Assembly (NCBI RefSeq): GCF_001610975.1
Contig: NZ_CP013342.1
Span: forward strand, 372,001 to 436,000
From: Sphingopyxis terrae subsp. terrae NBRC 15098
GTDB lineage: Bacteria; Pseudomonadota; Alphaproteobacteria; Sphingomonadales; Sphingomonadaceae
Reading direction: 5' to 3'
Length of the DNA stretch: 64,000 bases
The translations under genes were made by a program, and so were the position numbers. The notes beneath the pieces were generated by a model. That model had not been told where the DNA came from and did not search any database. It was given only the letters and a program-made list of their open reading frames with translations. Position 1 is the first letter of the stretch, and the number at the start of each line of letters is the position of its first letter. Positions 33,220-44,087 of the stretch are shown piece by piece.

Positions 33220-34146
33220 TCATGCCAATGCTTCCCCCACGATGCGTTCGACGAGTTCGGCATAGTCCATGCCGATGGCGCGCGCCTGTTCCGGCACGAG
33301 GCTGAGCGGTGTCATCCCCGGCTGCGTATTGACCTCGAGCAGGAAAATGCCCGCAAGTCCATGCTCGTCGTCCCAGCGAAAATCGGAACGCGACGCGCCC
33401 TTGCAGCCGAGCAGGCGATGCGCTTCGACCGCCAGATGCTTCATCCGCTGCGCAACGTCGGCGGGGACATCGGCAGGACAGACATGTTCGGTCAGACCGT
33501 CGGTATATTTGGCGTCATAGTCGTAGAATCCCGACTTCACGCGCAGTTCGGTGACACCGAGCGCCTCATCGCCGAGTACCGCGACGGTCAGTTCGCGCCC
33601 CTTGATGAAAGGCTCGGCGAGCAGCCGATCGAACTCCTGCCACGGCCCCACAGCTTCGCGCGCAATCGGGTTGCCGTAGTTGCTGTCGTCCTTGACAATC
33701 GCGACGCCGACCGACGATCCTTCGTTGACGGGTTTCAGGACATAGGGGCGCGGCAAGGGATCGGCTGAAAACAGGCTTTCGCTGTCGACCATCGTCCCCG
33801 TCGGCATGGGAATACCATGCGGCACCAGCGCCTGTTTCGTCAATTCCTTGTCGATCGCGATCACCGACGTGACGAGCCCGCTGTGGGTGTATTTGAGGCC
33901 CATCAGGTCGAGCATGCCCTGCACGGTGCCGTCTTCGCCCGGAACGCCGTGGAGGGCGTTGAAGACGACATCGGGCCGCGCTTCGGCAAGCCGCTGCGCC
34001 ACATCGCGGCCCATGTCGATGCGCGTGACCTTGTGCCCGCGGCTTTCGAGCGCGTCGGCAACGCCCTTGCCGCTCATCAGCGACACTTCGCGCTCGGCGG
34101 ACCAGCCGCCCATCAGCACGGCGACATGCCACGGACCCCGGCTCAC
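33220..34146 (-). CDS. ddl: D-alanine--D-alanine ligase, GTG start
   Basis: 308 residues of the DdlB type. N-terminal VAVLMGGWSAEREVSLMSG, then ATP-grasp segments PYVLKPVNEGSSVGVAIVKDD, GRELTVAVLGD and FLLEVNTQPGMTPLSLVPEQA, which carry Mg-ATP and D-Ala ligands. Joins two D-Ala for the peptidoglycan stem. I choose GTG 34146 because it overlaps the murB stop as GTGA, the pattern used elsewhere in this cluster; the frame runs up to 34326 but the added residues are not Ddl-like. Ends 10 nt before ftsQ. Confidence 0.95.
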   Translation of the reverse strand: MSRGPWHVAVLMGGWSAEREVSLMSGKGVADALESRGHKVTRIDMGRDVAQRLAEARPDVVFNALHGVPGEDGTVQGMLDLMGLKYTHSGLVTSVIAIDKELTKQALVPHGIPMPTGTMVDSESLFSADPLPRPYVLKPVNEGSSVGVAIVKDDSNYGNPIAREAVGPWQEFDRLLAEPFIKGRELTVAVLGDEALGVTELRVKSGFYDYDAKYTDGLTEHVCPADVPADVAQRMKHLAVEAHRLLGCKGASRSDFRWDDEHGLAGIFLLEVNTQPGMTPLSLVPEQARAIGMDYAELVERIVGEALA

Positions 34147-35042
34147 TTCGCCACTCCCACGCGCTGAATCTCCCATTGCAATTCGATGCCGCTCTTCGCC
34201 TTCACCCGGCGGCGGACTTCCTCGCCGAGCGCTTCGATGTCGGCGCTCGTCGCCGCACCGGTATTGATCAGGAAATTGGTATGCTTCTCGCTCACCTGCG
34301 CGCCACCGATGGCGAAACCGCGGCAACCGGCCTCATCGATAAGCTGCCACGCCTTGCGACCGTCGGGGTTCTTGAAGGTCGAGCCGCCGGTCTTCGAGCG
34401 CAGCGGCTGCGACGCCTCGCGGCTCGCCGAGATGCGGTCCATTTCGGCCTGGATGGCTTCGGGTTCACCCGGACGCCCGCGGAACGTCGCGCCCACGACG
34501 ACCGCACCTTCGGGCAATTCGCTGTGGCGATAAGTGTAGCCCAGATCGGCAAGCGGCAAGGTCCGGCGCTCGCCCGAGCGCAAGACGATGTCGGCCTCGA
34601 CCAATATGTCCTTGACCTCGCTGCCATAAGCGCCGCCGTTCATCCGCACGAAGCCGCCAACGGTGCCGGGGATCGACCGCAGGAACTCCATCCCCGCGAT
34701 CCCTGCGTCGCGCGCGGTCGACGAGACGAGGATGCCCGAGGCACCGCCTCCGCAGCGCAAGCTGGTCGCGTCGACGGCTTCGACCTTAGCAAAGGCCTTG
34801 CCGAGCCGGACGACGACGCCCGGAAAGCCGCCGTCGCGAACGATGAGGTTCGAGCCAAGGCCGAGTGCCATCACCGGAATCGCGGGATCGAGGTCGCGCA
34901 GGAAACCGGCAAGATCATCGGCGTCCTTCGGCTCGAACAGCCAGTCGGCAGGACCGCCCGACTTGAACCAGACGAGCGGCGCCAGCGGCGCCTTTGCGGT
35001 TAGCTTGCCGCGGACCGCCGGAAGCGTATCGGCGGTGCTCAT
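34143..35042 (-). CDS. murB: UDP-N-acetylenolpyruvoylglucosamine reductase
   Basis: 299 residues. FAD site [16 protein letters not shown] and [17 protein letters not shown], catalytic serine region [10 protein letters not shown], and [22 protein letters not shown] near the end. This is the type I/II MurB form typical of alphaproteobacteria. Reduces the enolpyruvyl group to give UDP-MurNAc. The ATG overlaps the murC stop (ATGA) and its own stop overlaps the ddl GTG, so the three are coupled. Confidence 0.97.
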   Translation of the reverse strand: MSTADTLPAVRGKLTAKAPLAPLVWFKSGGPADWLFEPKDADDLAGFLRDLDPAIPVMALGLGSNLIVRDGGFPGVVVRLGKAFAKVEAVDATSLRCGGGASGILVSSTARDAGIAGMEFLRSIPGTVGGFVRMNGGAYGSEVKDILVEADIVLRSGERRTLPLADLGYTYRHSELPEGAVVVGATFRGRPGEPEAIQAEMDRISASREASQPLRSKTGGSTFKNPDGRKAWQLIDEAGCRGFAIGGAQVSEKHTNFLINTGAATSADIEALGEEVRRRVKAKSGIELQWEIQRVGVAK

Positions 35043-36469
35043 ACCGCCTCCACCGCGCTCGCCAGCCCCGCCGCCATCTTGGTGATGTCGCCTGCGCCGA
35101 GGCAGATGATCATGTCACCCGCGCCGAGCGTTTCGGTGCGGATCGCGTCGGCGATCGTTGCAGCGAGCGCGCCGGCGTCGGCAACGGTCGATGCATGGCG
35201 ATGGCCGCGGTCGCGCAGCCCCTGCGCCAGCGCATCCGACGACACGCCCTCGATCGGGCTTTCGCCCGCTGCATAAACGGGCAGTGCGAGCACCATGTCC
35301 GCGTCGTTAAAGGCCTGCTGGAAATCGTCCATATGATCGCGCAGGCGGGTAAAGCGATGCGGCTGGACGACGGCAACGACGCGTCCCGCCCCGGCACCTT
35401 CGCGCGCTGCCGACAGCACGGCCCGGATCTCGACCGGATGATGGGCATAATCGTCGATCACCGTCACGATGCCGTCCCCGGCTGCAATCTCGCCGACCTT
35501 GGTGAAGCGGCGCTTGACCCCGGCAAAGCCGTTGAAGCCCGACGCGATCTTTTCGTCCGACACGCCCATGTGCAGCGCGACCGCAATCGCCGCGAGCGCG
35601 TTCTGGACATTGTGGCGCCCCGACATCGGCAGGTGGATACCCTCGATCGTACGGCTATTGCCGTCGCGGTCGCGCACGACGACGTCGAAGCGATTGCCGT
35701 CGGGCCCCGGTGTCACATTGGTGCCGCGCACGTCGGCCTGCGCCGAAAAGCCGTAGGTGACGATGCGGCGGTCGCGGATGCGCGGGATGATCGCCTGCAC
35801 TTCGGGATGGTCGAGGCAGAGCATCGCCGCGCCATAGAAGGGCACATTTTCGATAAACTCGACGAACGCGTCCTTGATCGCGTCGAAGCTGCCATAATGA
35901 TCGAGATGTTCGGGATCGATGTTGGTGACGACCGCGATCGTCCCGTCGAGGCGCAGAAAGCTGCCGTCGCTTTCATCGGCTTCGACCACCATCCAGTCCG
36001 ACGCACCGAGCCGCGCGTTCGAGCCGTAATTGTTGATGATGCCGCCGTTGATGACGGTCGGGTCGATGCCGCCCGCATCGAGCAAGGCGGCGACCAGGCT
36101 GGTCGTCGTCGTCTTGCCGTGCGTGCCCGCAATCGCGACGGTGGATTTGAGGCGCATCAGCTCGGCGAGCATTTCGGCGCGGCGGACGATCGGGATGCGA
36201 TGCGCGAGCGCGGCCTCGACCTCGGGGTTGCCGCGCTTCACCGCCGTCGAGGTCACAACCACGGCGACGCCATCGACGTTCGCGGCTTCGTGCCCGATCG
36301 CGACTTTGATGCCGCGTTGGCGCAGGCCCTCGACAACATAGCTATCAGCAATGTCGCTGCCCTGCACCTGATAGCCAAGGTTGTGCATCACCTCCGCGAT
36401 GCCCGACATGCCGATGCCGCCGATCCCGATGAAGTGGATGATGCCGATATCGGTCGCAACGCCGCGCAT
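35039..36469 (-). CDS. murC: UDP-N-acetylmuramate--L-alanine ligase
   Basis: 476 residues. N-terminal [16 protein letters not shown] nucleotide site, ATP P-loop GTHGKTTT at 115-122, central [13 protein letters not shown] and [18 protein letters not shown] stretch (here [14 protein letters not shown]), and the C-terminal [12 protein letters not shown]. Adds L-Ala to UDP-MurNAc in the cytoplasm. Start overlaps the murG stop by one base (TGATG). A divergent MurC-like paralogue lies at 56306-57694, with a different P-loop. Confidence 0.97.
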   Translation of the reverse strand: MRGVATDIGIIHFIGIGGIGMSGIAEVMHNLGYQVQGSDIADSYVVEGLRQRGIKVAIGHEAANVDGVAVVVTSTAVKRGNPEVEAALAHRIPIVRRAEMLAELMRLKSTVAIAGTHGKTTTTSLVAALLDAGGIDPTVINGGIINNYGSNARLGASDWMVVEADESDGSFLRLDGTIAVVTNIDPEHLDHYGSFDAIKDAFVEFIENVPFYGAAMLCLDHPEVQAIIPRIRDRRIVTYGFSAQADVRGTNVTPGPDGNRFDVVVRDRDGNSRTIEGIHLPMSGRHNVQNALAAIAVALHMGVSDEKIASGFNGFAGVKRRFTKVGEIAAGDGIVTVIDDYAHHPVEIRAVLSAAREGAGAGRVVAVVQPHRFTRLRDHMDDFQQAFNDADMVLALPVYAAGESPIEGVSSDALAQGLRDRGHRHASTVADAGALAATIADAIRTETLGAGDMIICLGAGDITKMAAGLASAVEAV

Positions 36470-37647
36470 CAGTTCGCCTCCCGCCGCGCGGCGGCGACAC
36501 CCGAAGCGGCGCGCTGCGCGCCGGCACCAACGCGGATGACATCCATCATCGGCGGCGCGGCAAAGCTTTCGACAAGGTCGGCAAGGTCGCGGGTCGCATC
36601 GGGCAGGCCGCAGCTCGCCGCCCGGTCGGCAGCTTCTTCGAGCGCACCGGGTTCGAGCGCCATGCGCTGGATATGCTTGGCGAGCGCAGCGGGATTGAAA
36701 TCGCTCTGCTGGATCGAGATCGCGCCACCCGCCGCGACGAGATCGCCGACATTATAGGTCTGGTGATCGTCCATCGCGTGCGGATAGGGCACGAAAACCG
36801 CCGGCCTGCCGGCGCAGGCCAGCTCGGCGACGGTCGACGCCCCCGCCCGCGCTATGACGAGGTGCGCCCAGCGCAGCCGCTCGGGAAAGTCGGTGATATA
36901 GGGAGCACACTCGGCCGCGACGCCAAGGGCGGCATATTTGGCGCGCACCGTTTCGATGTCAGTCTCGCGGCATTGCTGGACCACCTGCAAGCGGTCGAGC
37001 AGCGCGCGCGGGAGCATGGCGACGGCAGCGGGAACGACGTCACTCAGCACCGTGGCGCCCAGACTGCCGCCGACGACGAGCAGACGAACGATGCCGTCCT
37101 CGGGCAGCGGCGGATAGCCGTCCTCGCGGATCGCGATAATTTCCTCGCGCACCGGATTGCCGATCAGGTGGCGCTTGTCGGCACAGGCGGGCGGGAAACG
37201 GCAGATATGATGGTAGGCGACCGCAATCGCATCGACCCGTCCCGCCATCAGCCGGTTGGTCCGGCCCAGCACGGCATTTTGTTCGTGGATGACGCTGGGC
37301 GTCTTGGTCGCGCGCGCCGCGAGCAGGCTGGGCAGCGACGGATAGCCGCCGAAGCCGACGACCACCGCCGGGTCGAAATCGCGGATCAGGTCGATCGCCA
37401 TCGCGCGCCCCTTGCGGATCGCCAGCGCCGCCTTCACCCAGCCGACGGGACCGCCCTGAACGCGGCCGGCGGGCAGAACATGCGTTTCCAGCTCGGCCGG
37501 CGCGCCCGGAATCCTGAGGCCGCGGTCGTCGCTGACCAGCGCGACGCGGTGCCCGCGCGCGATCAGTTCACCCGCCAGCGCATAAGCGGGCAGCATATGG
37601 CCGCCGGTGCCTCCGGCGGCGAGTAGATAGTGGCGCGTCGCGGTCAT
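36469..37647 (-). CDS. murG: Undecaprenyldiphospho-muramoylpentapeptide beta-N-acetylglucosaminyltransferase
   Basis: 392 residues, GT-B fold. Signature [14 protein letters not shown] at 12-25, [40 protein letters not shown], and [31 protein letters not shown] near the C terminus binding UDP-GlcNAc. It converts lipid I to lipid II at the membrane. The ATG is 10 nt after the ftsW stop. Slightly longer than E. coli MurG (355), with the extra part at the C terminus. Confidence 0.96.
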   Translation of the reverse strand: MTATRHYLLAAGGTGGHMLPAYALAGELIARGHRVALVSDDRGLRIPGAPAELETHVLPAGRVQGGPVGWVKAALAIRKGRAMAIDLIRDFDPAVVVGFGGYPSLPSLLAARATKTPSVIHEQNAVLGRTNRLMAGRVDAIAVAYHHICRFPPACADKRHLIGNPVREEIIAIREDGYPPLPEDGIVRLLVVGGSLGATVLSDVVPAAVAMLPRALLDRLQVVQQCRETDIETVRAKYAALGVAAECAPYITDFPERLRWAHLVIARAGASTVAELACAGRPAVFVPYPHAMDDHQTYNVGDLVAAGGAISIQQSDFNPAALAKHIQRMALEPGALEEAADRAASCGLPDATRDLADLVESFAAPPMMDVIRVGAGAQRAASGVAAARREAN

Positions 37648-37657
37648 GGCCGGGCCG

Positions 37658-38908
37658 TCATTTCCTGTTCCAGTTGCGGGTCATCGATACCCGCGCCGCA
37701 TAGGGGTTTCGCCGGGTCAGCGACAAGAGCAAACCCATGCCGATCGACAAGGCGATGAACGACGAACCGCCATAGCTGATAAAGGGCAAGGTCATCCCCT
37801 TTGACGGAAAGAGCTGGGTATTCACTGCCATGTTGATCGTCGCTTGCCCGCCGAACTGCGCAATCAGACCCGCGACGGCGAGAATGAGAAAGCTGTCCTC
37901 TTCGTCGAGCAGCCGCACCAGAACGCGGACGATGATCGCCAGATAAAGGACGGCGATGGCGATGCAGGCGATGATCCCGAATTCCTCGCCGATGACCGAG
38001 AAGATATAGTCGGTGTGCGCCTCGGGAAGCTGGAACTTGGCAAGTCCCGCACCCGGCCCCGTGCCGATCAGCCCGCCGGCGGTCAGCGTCGCATGCGCCT
38101 TGTCGACCTGAAAGCTGTCGCCCTCGGCGAACAGCCAGATGTTGATGCGCTGCTGCGCCACCGGGTAGAAGAAATAGGCAAGGACCAGCCCCGCGAGTCC
38201 CGTGCCCGCGAGCCCCGCCATGATCCGCATCGACAGGCCGGCGACCATGACGAGAACGAACCATGTCCCCGCGAAGATGATCGTTTGCCCCAGATCGGGC
38301 TGGCTCATCAGCAGGATCGCGATGATCCCGGTAAAAACGAAGGACAGCGGCACGACCGGCAGATTCTGATCGTGCAGCCGCAGCGACAATATCCAGGCCA
38401 ATGACACCGCGAAGAAGGGCTTGAGAAATTCCGACGGCTGGAGGCGGAAGATGCCGCTGCCAATCCAGCGCTGCGCGCCGTTCACCGTCGTGCCGATCAG
38501 CGGCACCATGAACAACAGGAAGACGAAGGTGATCGTGCCATAGATGGCAAAGCGCCGCGCCTGCGGTTTGGGCAGCATCGATACCGCGAGCATGACCGGC
38601 ACGCCGACCATGACCCACATGAGCTGGCGATAGAAATAATACAGCGGATCGAGGCTGGCGGTCGCAGTCGACAGCTTCTGCGCGGCGACCGGCGATGCCG
38701 CCGCCACGGCGACGAGGCCGATGGCGATCAGCATCGACACAAGCAACAGCAATACGCGGTCGATTTCCCAGAACCACAGGCCCAGCGGCGTGCGGTCGGC
38801 GCGGCTGAGGCGCGGGCCGCGGCGCTTCGTCGTCCGCGGCGTCGCGATGACGGGCCGCTCCGTGACCGCATCCATATTGTCCGCCCCCCCGTTCATATCG
38901 TCATCCAT
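37658..38908 (-). CDS. ftsW: Lipid II polymerase / SEDS protein FtsW
   Basis: 416 residues with about ten membrane helices. After a basic, cytosolic N terminus, SEDS landmarks appear: NGAQRWIGSGIFRLQPSEFLKP, LLMSQPDLGQTIIF, GPGAGLAKFQLPEAHTDYIFSVIGEEFG and LPFISYGGSSFIALSIGMG. It polymerises septal glycan with FtsI. Two starts are possible (38908 or 38896); 38908 overlaps the murD stop by 8 nt. The gene order murD-ftsW-murG is that of the classical dcw cluster. Confidence 0.95.
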   Translation of the reverse strand: MDDDMNGGADNMDAVTERPVIATPRTTKRRGPRLSRADRTPLGLWFWEIDRVLLLLVSMLIAIGLVAVAAASPVAAQKLSTATASLDPLYYFYRQLMWVMVGVPVMLAVSMLPKPQARRFAIYGTITFVFLLFMVPLIGTTVNGAQRWIGSGIFRLQPSEFLKPFFAVSLAWILSLRLHDQNLPVVPLSFVFTGIIAILLMSQPDLGQTIIFAGTWFVLVMVAGLSMRIMAGLAGTGLAGLVLAYFFYPVAQQRINIWLFAEGDSFQVDKAHATLTAGGLIGTGPGAGLAKFQLPEAHTDYIFSVIGEEFGIIACIAIAVLYLAIIVRVLVRLLDEEDSFLILAVAGLIAQFGGQATINMAVNTQLFPSKGMTLPFISYGGSSFIALSIGMGLLLSLTRRNPYAARVSMTRNWNRK

Positions 38909-40208
38909 TCCCCAACGCCTGCACCAGTTCGCGGAAGCGATCGCCGCGCTGTTCGTAATCCTTGAACTGATCGAACGAAGCGCAGGCGGGCGACAGCAAC
39001 ACGATGTCGCCGGGCGTCGCAGCGGCGGCGGCGGCTGCGACCGCGGCGGCCAGATCGCCCGACCGTTCGACGGGCAGCGCGTCGCCGATCTCGGCCGCGA
39101 AAGGCTCCATCGCCTCGCCGATCAGGTAGGCGCGCTTGACGTGGCCGAACCAAGGACGACAGGCGGTCAGCCCGTCGCCCTTGGCCTGCCCCCCGGCAAT
39201 CCAGTGGACACGCTGGTCCGGCGCCGGCGGAAATGCCGCCAGCGCCGGTGCAGCGGAAGCCGCGTTGGTCGCCTTGCTGTCGTTGAACCAGCGGACGCCA
39301 GCGACTTCGCCGACCAATTCCATACGGTGCGGGAGCGCGCGATAGCTCGCGAGTCCGCGTTCGATCTGTTCGTCGTTCAGCCCCAGCACGCGGCATACCG
39401 CGATCGCGCACACGGCATTCTGCGCATTGTGCGGACCCTGCAGCGCGGGCCAGCGCGCCTGATCGGCGGGATCGATGTCCTTCGCCGAAACGCGGTGGAG
39501 CCGGTGATTGATGCGCCCCGCGATCATCCGCGACGGGTCATCGTCGACCGCGACGATCGCGACCTGATCGCGGTGCTGGAGCGCGAACAGCCGCTCTTTC
39601 GACGCGGCATAGCCGGCGAAACCGTCATAACGGTCGAGGTGATCGGGGCTGATGTTGGTCAGCACGGCGACATCGCACGCCAGGCTGTGCGCCAGGTCGA
39701 TCTGGTAGCTCGACAGTTCGAGCACATAGACGCCGTTTTCGGGGAGCGGATCGCGGGCAAGGATCGGCAGCCCGATGTTGCCGCCCATCAGCGCCGGAAC
39801 GCCCGCGCTTTCCAGCACATGGGTGACAAGCGCGGTCACCGTCGATTTGCCGTTGGTGCCGGTGATGCCGACGATGCGGTGCGGCGGCAGATCAGCCGCG
39901 GCTTCGGCAAACAATTCGATATCGCCGAGGATCGACACACCGGCTTCGCGGGCATGGTCGGCGATGGGATGGCGGTTGAGCGGCACGCCCGGCGACACGA
40001 CGACGCCGGCAAAGCCGACAAGGTCGATCTCCAACGGATTGCCGATGTCGGCGCCGAGCGCCATCGCGGCATCGCGCGCCGCTTCGCGCTCGTCCCACGC
40101 GGTCACCCCCGCGCCGCTGGCGATCAGCGCCTCGCAGGTCGCCAGCCCCGAGCGCGCCAGTCCCAGCACCGCATAGCGCCGACCGGCAAAGGCGCGCGCG
40201 GTGATCAC
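38901..40208 (-). CDS. murD: UDP-N-acetylmuramoylalanine--D-glutamate ligase, GTG start
   Basis: 435 residues. N-terminal [18 protein letters not shown]-loop [15 protein letters not shown] (GTNGKST 117-123), [34 protein letters not shown] in the centre and [16 protein letters not shown] in the C-terminal domain. Adds D-Glu. The frame runs back to 40526 but that part is mraY in another frame; GTG 40208, overlapping the mraY stop (GTGA), gives the normal MurD N terminus. The stop overlaps ftsW. Confidence 0.95.
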   Translation of the reverse strand: MITARAFAGRRYAVLGLARSGLATCEALIASGAGVTAWDEREAARDAAMALGADIGNPLEIDLVGFAGVVVSPGVPLNRHPIADHAREAGVSILGDIELFAEAAADLPPHRIVGITGTNGKSTVTALVTHVLESAGVPALMGGNIGLPILARDPLPENGVYVLELSSYQIDLAHSLACDVAVLTNISPDHLDRYDGFAGYAASKERLFALQHRDQVAIVAVDDDPSRMIAGRINHRLHRVSAKDIDPADQARWPALQGPHNAQNAVCAIAVCRVLGLNDEQIERGLASYRALPHRMELVGEVAGVRWFNDSKATNAASAAPALAAFPPAPDQRVHWIAGGQAKGDGLTACRPWFGHVKRAYLIGEAMEPFAAEIGDALPVERSGDLAAAVAAAAAAATPGDIVLLSPACASFDQFKDYEQRGDRFRELVQALGNG

Positions 40209-41275
40209 CGCAGCTTGAGCGTCGCGAGTCCGGCGAGCGCGAGGACGATCGAGACGATCCAGAAACGGACGACGACGGTGGATTCGGGCCAGCCCAATTG
40301 TTCGAAATGATGGTGGATCGGCGCCATGCGGAAGATGCGTTTGCCGGTCCGTTTGTACCAGAAGACCTGGATGATCACCGACAAAGCCTCGACGACGAAC
40401 AGCCCGCCGACCAGCACCAGCACCAGTTCGTGCTGCGCCGTCACCGCAATCGTCGCTAGCGCGCCGCCGAGCGCGAGGCTGCCCGTATCGCCCATGAACA
40501 CCGCCGCGGGCGGCGCATTGAACCACAGAAAGGCAAGGCAGGCCCCGATGATCGCGGCGGCGAAGATTGCAAGCTCACCTGCCCCCGGCACATGGGGAAT
40601 GCCCAGATAGCCCGCGAATTTCACGTTACCCGACAGATAGACGATGACGAGGAAAGCAAGGCTGGCGATCATCACCGGAAAGGTCGCGAGCCCGTCGAGC
40701 CCGTCGGTCAGGTTCACCGCATTGCCGAAACCGACGATCAGCACCATCGCGAAGACATAATAGAGCGGCCCCAGGGGAATATAGACTTCGCTGAAAAAGG
40801 GCAGATAAAGGTCGGTGCCGGTCCGCGATACGATCAGCAGCACCGCGATGCCCGCAATCACGAATTCGACGAGCAGGCGCACGCGCCCCGGAATCCCGCG
40901 ATGGCTCGACTTGGTCACCTTGTCGAGATCGTCGAGAAAGCCGACCAGCGCGAACCCGCCGGTGACGAAGATGCAGGCCCAGACGAAGCGGTTGGACAAA
41001 TCCATCCACAGCAGCGCCGAAATCATTAGCGAGATCAGGATCATCAGCCCGCCCATCGTCGGCGTGCCCTTTTTCGCAAAATGGCTTTGCGGTCCGTCCT
41101 CGCGGATCGGCTGCCCCTTCCCCTGCCGCATCCGCAGCATGAGGATGAAGCGCGGCCCGATCCACAGACCGATGATCAGCGCCGTCGCAACCGCGGCGCC
41201 CGAGCGGAAGCTCAGATAGCGGATGAGGTTCAGAACCCCCGGAAAGCCAAGCCATTCCGCCAGCCAATATAGCAT
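40205..41275 (-). CDS. mraY: Phospho-N-acetylmuramoyl-pentapeptide transferase
   Basis: 356 residues, ten membrane helices. MLYWLAEWL start at ATG 41275 (TGATG with murF; a TTG precedes). Family motifs: [46 protein letters not shown] with the DD pair, [14 protein letters not shown] with the DGLDGL Mg site, and the lysine/histidine end [16 protein letters not shown]. It makes lipid I. Stop overlaps the murD GTG. Confidence 0.97.
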   Translation of the reverse strand: MLYWLAEWLGFPGVLNLIRYLSFRSGAAVATALIIGLWIGPRFILMLRMRQGKGQPIREDGPQSHFAKKGTPTMGGLMILISLMISALLWMDLSNRFVWACIFVTGGFALVGFLDDLDKVTKSSHRGIPGRVRLLVEFVIAGIAVLLIVSRTGTDLYLPFFSEVYIPLGPLYYVFAMVLIVGFGNAVNLTDGLDGLATFPVMIASLAFLVIVYLSGNVKFAGYLGIPHVPGAGELAIFAAAIIGACLAFLWFNAPPAAVFMGDTGSLALGGALATIAVTAQHELVLVLVGGLFVVEALSVIIQVFWYKRTGKRIFRMAPIHHHFEQLGWPESTVVVRFWIVSIVLALAGLATLKLR

Positions 41276-42651
41276 CAATAATCCCCATTGGTCAGCGCGG
41301 TCACGACATGCGACAGTCCCACGCTGTTCGATCCCTTAACCAGCACCGTATCGCCGGGCCGGATCAAGGCTCCCAGCCGCCCTGCCGCAGCCGAGTGGTC
41401 GGCCACATGCTCGAAATCGATCCGCCCCTCAAGCGCTTTGGCGAGCGGCGCCATCTCTTCGCCGACAAGCAGGGCGAACTGCACACCAGCTGCGACGAGC
41501 GGAGCGGCCAGACCGGCATGATAGGCCTCGCCGCCGTCGCCAAGCTCCTTCATCGCGCCCAGAATCGCGACCCTGCGCGCACCGGATTCGCTGCCGAGCT
41601 GGCCGATGGTTGCGGCCATCGATGCGGGATTGGCGTTATAGCTTTCGTCGATGACGAGGATCGAACCGCCCGGCACCTCGACGCGGGTGCGCGCGCCGCG
41701 ACCCGCAAGACCGCCCATCTCGGCGAAGGCCAGACCCGCGGCGGGCAGGTCACCGCCAACCGCCTTGACCGCAGCAAGCACCGCCATCGCATTGGCCACC
41801 CAATGCGCGCCGCCTTGCGCGATGACGAAGCAGAGCAGCGCGTCCTGAACCTGTGCCGTAACGAGCGATCCCCCCTGCCCGTCGGGCAACCAGTCGACCG
41901 CGCGCACATCGGCCCCTTCGCCCAGCCCGAAGCTGACGACATGCGCCGCATGCTGTTCGGCCTTGGCGCGCAGCCGCGCGTAATGCGGGCTGTCAAAGGG
42001 AAGGATTGCGGTGCCGCCCGGCTCCAGCCCCTCGAATATCTCGCCCTTCGCGTCGGCGATCGCTTCCTCGCTGCCGAAAAATTCCATGTGCGCAGGCGCG
42101 ATGGTGGTCACGATGGCGACATGGGGGCGTACCATCCGCGTCAGCGCCGCCAGCTCGCCCGCATGGTTCATCCCCATTTCGAAGATGCCGAAATCGGCGG
42201 TCGAGGGCATGCGCGCCAGGCTCAAGGGCACGCCGACATGGTTGTTGTAGCTTTTGACCGAACGGTGCGCTTTGCCCGGGCGAAAGCGGTCGAGCGCCGC
42301 GAACAGCGCCTCCTTGGTCCCCGTCTTGCCCGCCGAGCCGGTGACGCCGATGATCCGCCCATGGCTGCGCGCGCGCGCCGCGGCGCCGAGCGCGTTCAAC
42401 GCTGCGGCGCTGTCGGCGACGCGGATGTGCGGAAAGTCGATATCGTTTTCGCAGATGATACCCGCTGCGCCGGCAGCAATCGCCTTGTCAATGAAGTTAT
42501 GGCCGTCGGTCGCCTCGCCCTTCATCGCGACGAACAGGTCGCCCTTCGTGACTTCGCGCGAATCAAAGGCAACACCTTGCACCGTGAAATCGGCGCTAGC
42601 GGTGCCGCCGCACGCCGCCGCGATCGCGCGCGCCGTCCACAGCGGGGTCAT
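41275..42651 (-). CDS. murF: UDP-N-acetylmuramoyl-tripeptide--D-alanyl-D-alanine ligase
   Basis: 458 residues. [28 protein letters not shown] at the N terminus, P-loop [15 protein letters not shown] (105-112), [24 protein letters not shown] in the centre, and [16 protein letters not shown] in the C-terminal domain. It adds D-Ala-D-Ala from Ddl. Start overlaps the murE stop (ATGA), and the stop overlaps the mraY start. Confidence 0.97.
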   Translation of the reverse strand: MTPLWTARAIAAACGGTASADFTVQGVAFDSREVTKGDLFVAMKGEATDGHNFIDKAIAAGAAGIICENDIDFPHIRVADSAAALNALGAAARARSHGRIIGVTGSAGKTGTKEALFAALDRFRPGKAHRSVKSYNNHVGVPLSLARMPSTADFGIFEMGMNHAGELAALTRMVRPHVAIVTTIAPAHMEFFGSEEAIADAKGEIFEGLEPGGTAILPFDSPHYARLRAKAEQHAAHVVSFGLGEGADVRAVDWLPDGQGGSLVTAQVQDALLCFVIAQGGAHWVANAMAVLAAVKAVGGDLPAAGLAFAEMGGLAGRGARTRVEVPGGSILVIDESYNANPASMAATIGQLGSESGARRVAILGAMKELGDGGEAYHAGLAAPLVAAGVQFALLVGEEMAPLAKALEGRIDFEHVADHSAAAGRLGALIRPGDTVLVKGSNSVGLSHVVTALTNGDY

Positions 42652-44087
42652 GCCGCCACCTCGCGCGCGACGCTCACATCGTCGAAGGGGATGATGCGCA
42701 GCGCGTCACCGCGTCCGACAATCTGCCCCTGTTCGTGCCCCTTGCCTGCGACGCAGATAATGTCGTCGGCGCGCGCCATCTCGATCGCGGCAGCAATCGC
42801 GGCGCGGCGGTCGCCGATCACCTGGGCACCCGGCGCGCCTTCGGCGATGGCGGCGCGGATCGACGCGGGATCTTCGCCGCGCGGATTGTCGTCGGTGATG
42901 ATCGCGATATCGGCCTTGGCGGCGGCGATGCGGCCCATTTCCGGGCGCTTCGCCTGATCGCGGTCGCCGCCCGCACCGAACACCAGGATCAACCGCCCCG
43001 TGGCGTGCGGCCGCAACGCATCGAGCGCCGCCTCCAGCCCGTCGGGGGTGTGGGCATAGTCGACATAGACGGGGGCGCCCGCGCGCGTGATCGCCGCACG
43101 CTCCAGGCGTCCGCGTACCGGCTGGAGCCGCGCCAGATTGGCGAGCGTCTGCGCACCATCGCCGCCGGTCGCGATGACCAGCCCGGCCGCGACCAATGCG
43201 TTGGCGGCCTGATAGGCGCCGATCAGCGGCAGATCGAATTTCTGCGTCAGAGCCCCCGCCGCAACGGTCAGCGTCTGCCCGAGCTGCGTCGGCGTCCGCG
43301 CGACAAGGCGGAGTTCCTCACCCTTCGTTCCCACGGTAAGCAGACGCAGTCCGCGCGCGCGCGCCGACTCTACCACTTTGGACGAATGGGCATCGTCGGC
43401 CCAGACCACCGCGGCTCCGCCGGGTTCGACAACCTCGGTGAATAGCCGCAACTTGGCGCCCAGATAGGCTTCCATCGTGCCATGATAATCGAGATGATCG
43501 TGGCTGAGATTGGTGAAGGCCGCCGCCTTCACCGGCAGGCCTTCGGTGCGATATTGATCGAGCCCGTGGCTCGACGCCTCGAAGGCCGCATGGGTCACGC
43601 CCTCGGCCGCCAGGCCCGCCATGTTCGACAGAAAGGTCACGATGTCTGGCGTCGTCAGTCCGGTGACGACCCGGTCGGCGCCGGTGGTCACGCCAAGCGT
43701 TCCGATCGATGCTGCGTGAAGGCCCGCCATTCGCCAGAGCTGACGCGTCATCTCGACCGTCGAAGTCTTGCCATTGGTGCCCGTGACCGCGACGCAGGTT
43801 GCGGGAAAACGGTGAAAGAAGCGCGCCGCAAGCCGCGCGAAGGCGCGCCGCGGATTGGCATCGGCGATATGCACCGCGCCCTCGACCACGGCTTCGGGCC
43901 GCGCGACGACGGCGACGGCGCCCGCCGCCACCGCGGCGGCAATAAAGTCCTCACCGTTGAATTTTTCGCCGACGAAGGCGCCGAAGACATTGCCCGGCGC
44001 AACCTTGCGATGATCGATGGCAAGCCCGGTCACCACCGGACCGTCCCCATCGACATGATCGCCGCCGGTCAGCGCCGCGAGCCGCAT
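42648..44087 (-). CDS. murE: UDP-N-acetylmuramoyl-tripeptide synthetase, meso-diaminopimelate type
   Basis: 479 residues. P-loop AVTGTNGKTSTVEM (GTNGKTST 103-110), FEASSHGLDQYRTEGLPV, FTNLSHDHLDYHGTMEAY, and DYAHTPDGLEAAL. The specificity loop reads TDDNPRGEDP; DNPR is the hallmark of meso-DAP-adding enzymes, as expected for a Gram-negative. Start ATG 44087 overlaps the ftsI stop by one base (TAATG); the frame reaches 44111 inside ftsI. Confidence 0.97.
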   Translation of the reverse strand: MRLAALTGGDHVDGDGPVVTGLAIDHRKVAPGNVFGAFVGEKFNGEDFIAAAVAAGAVAVVARPEAVVEGAVHIADANPRRAFARLAARFFHRFPATCVAVTGTNGKTSTVEMTRQLWRMAGLHAASIGTLGVTTGADRVVTGLTTPDIVTFLSNMAGLAAEGVTHAAFEASSHGLDQYRTEGLPVKAAAFTNLSHDHLDYHGTMEAYLGAKLRLFTEVVEPGGAAVVWADDAHSSKVVESARARGLRLLTVGTKGEELRLVARTPTQLGQTLTVAAGALTQKFDLPLIGAYQAANALVAAGLVIATGGDGAQTLANLARLQPVRGRLERAAITRAGAPVYVDYAHTPDGLEAALDALRPHATGRLILVFGAGGDRDQAKRPEMGRIAAAKADIAIITDDNPRGEDPASIRAAIAEGAPGAQVIGDRRAAIAAAIEMARADDIICVAGKGHEQGQIVGRGDALRIIPFDDVSVAREVAA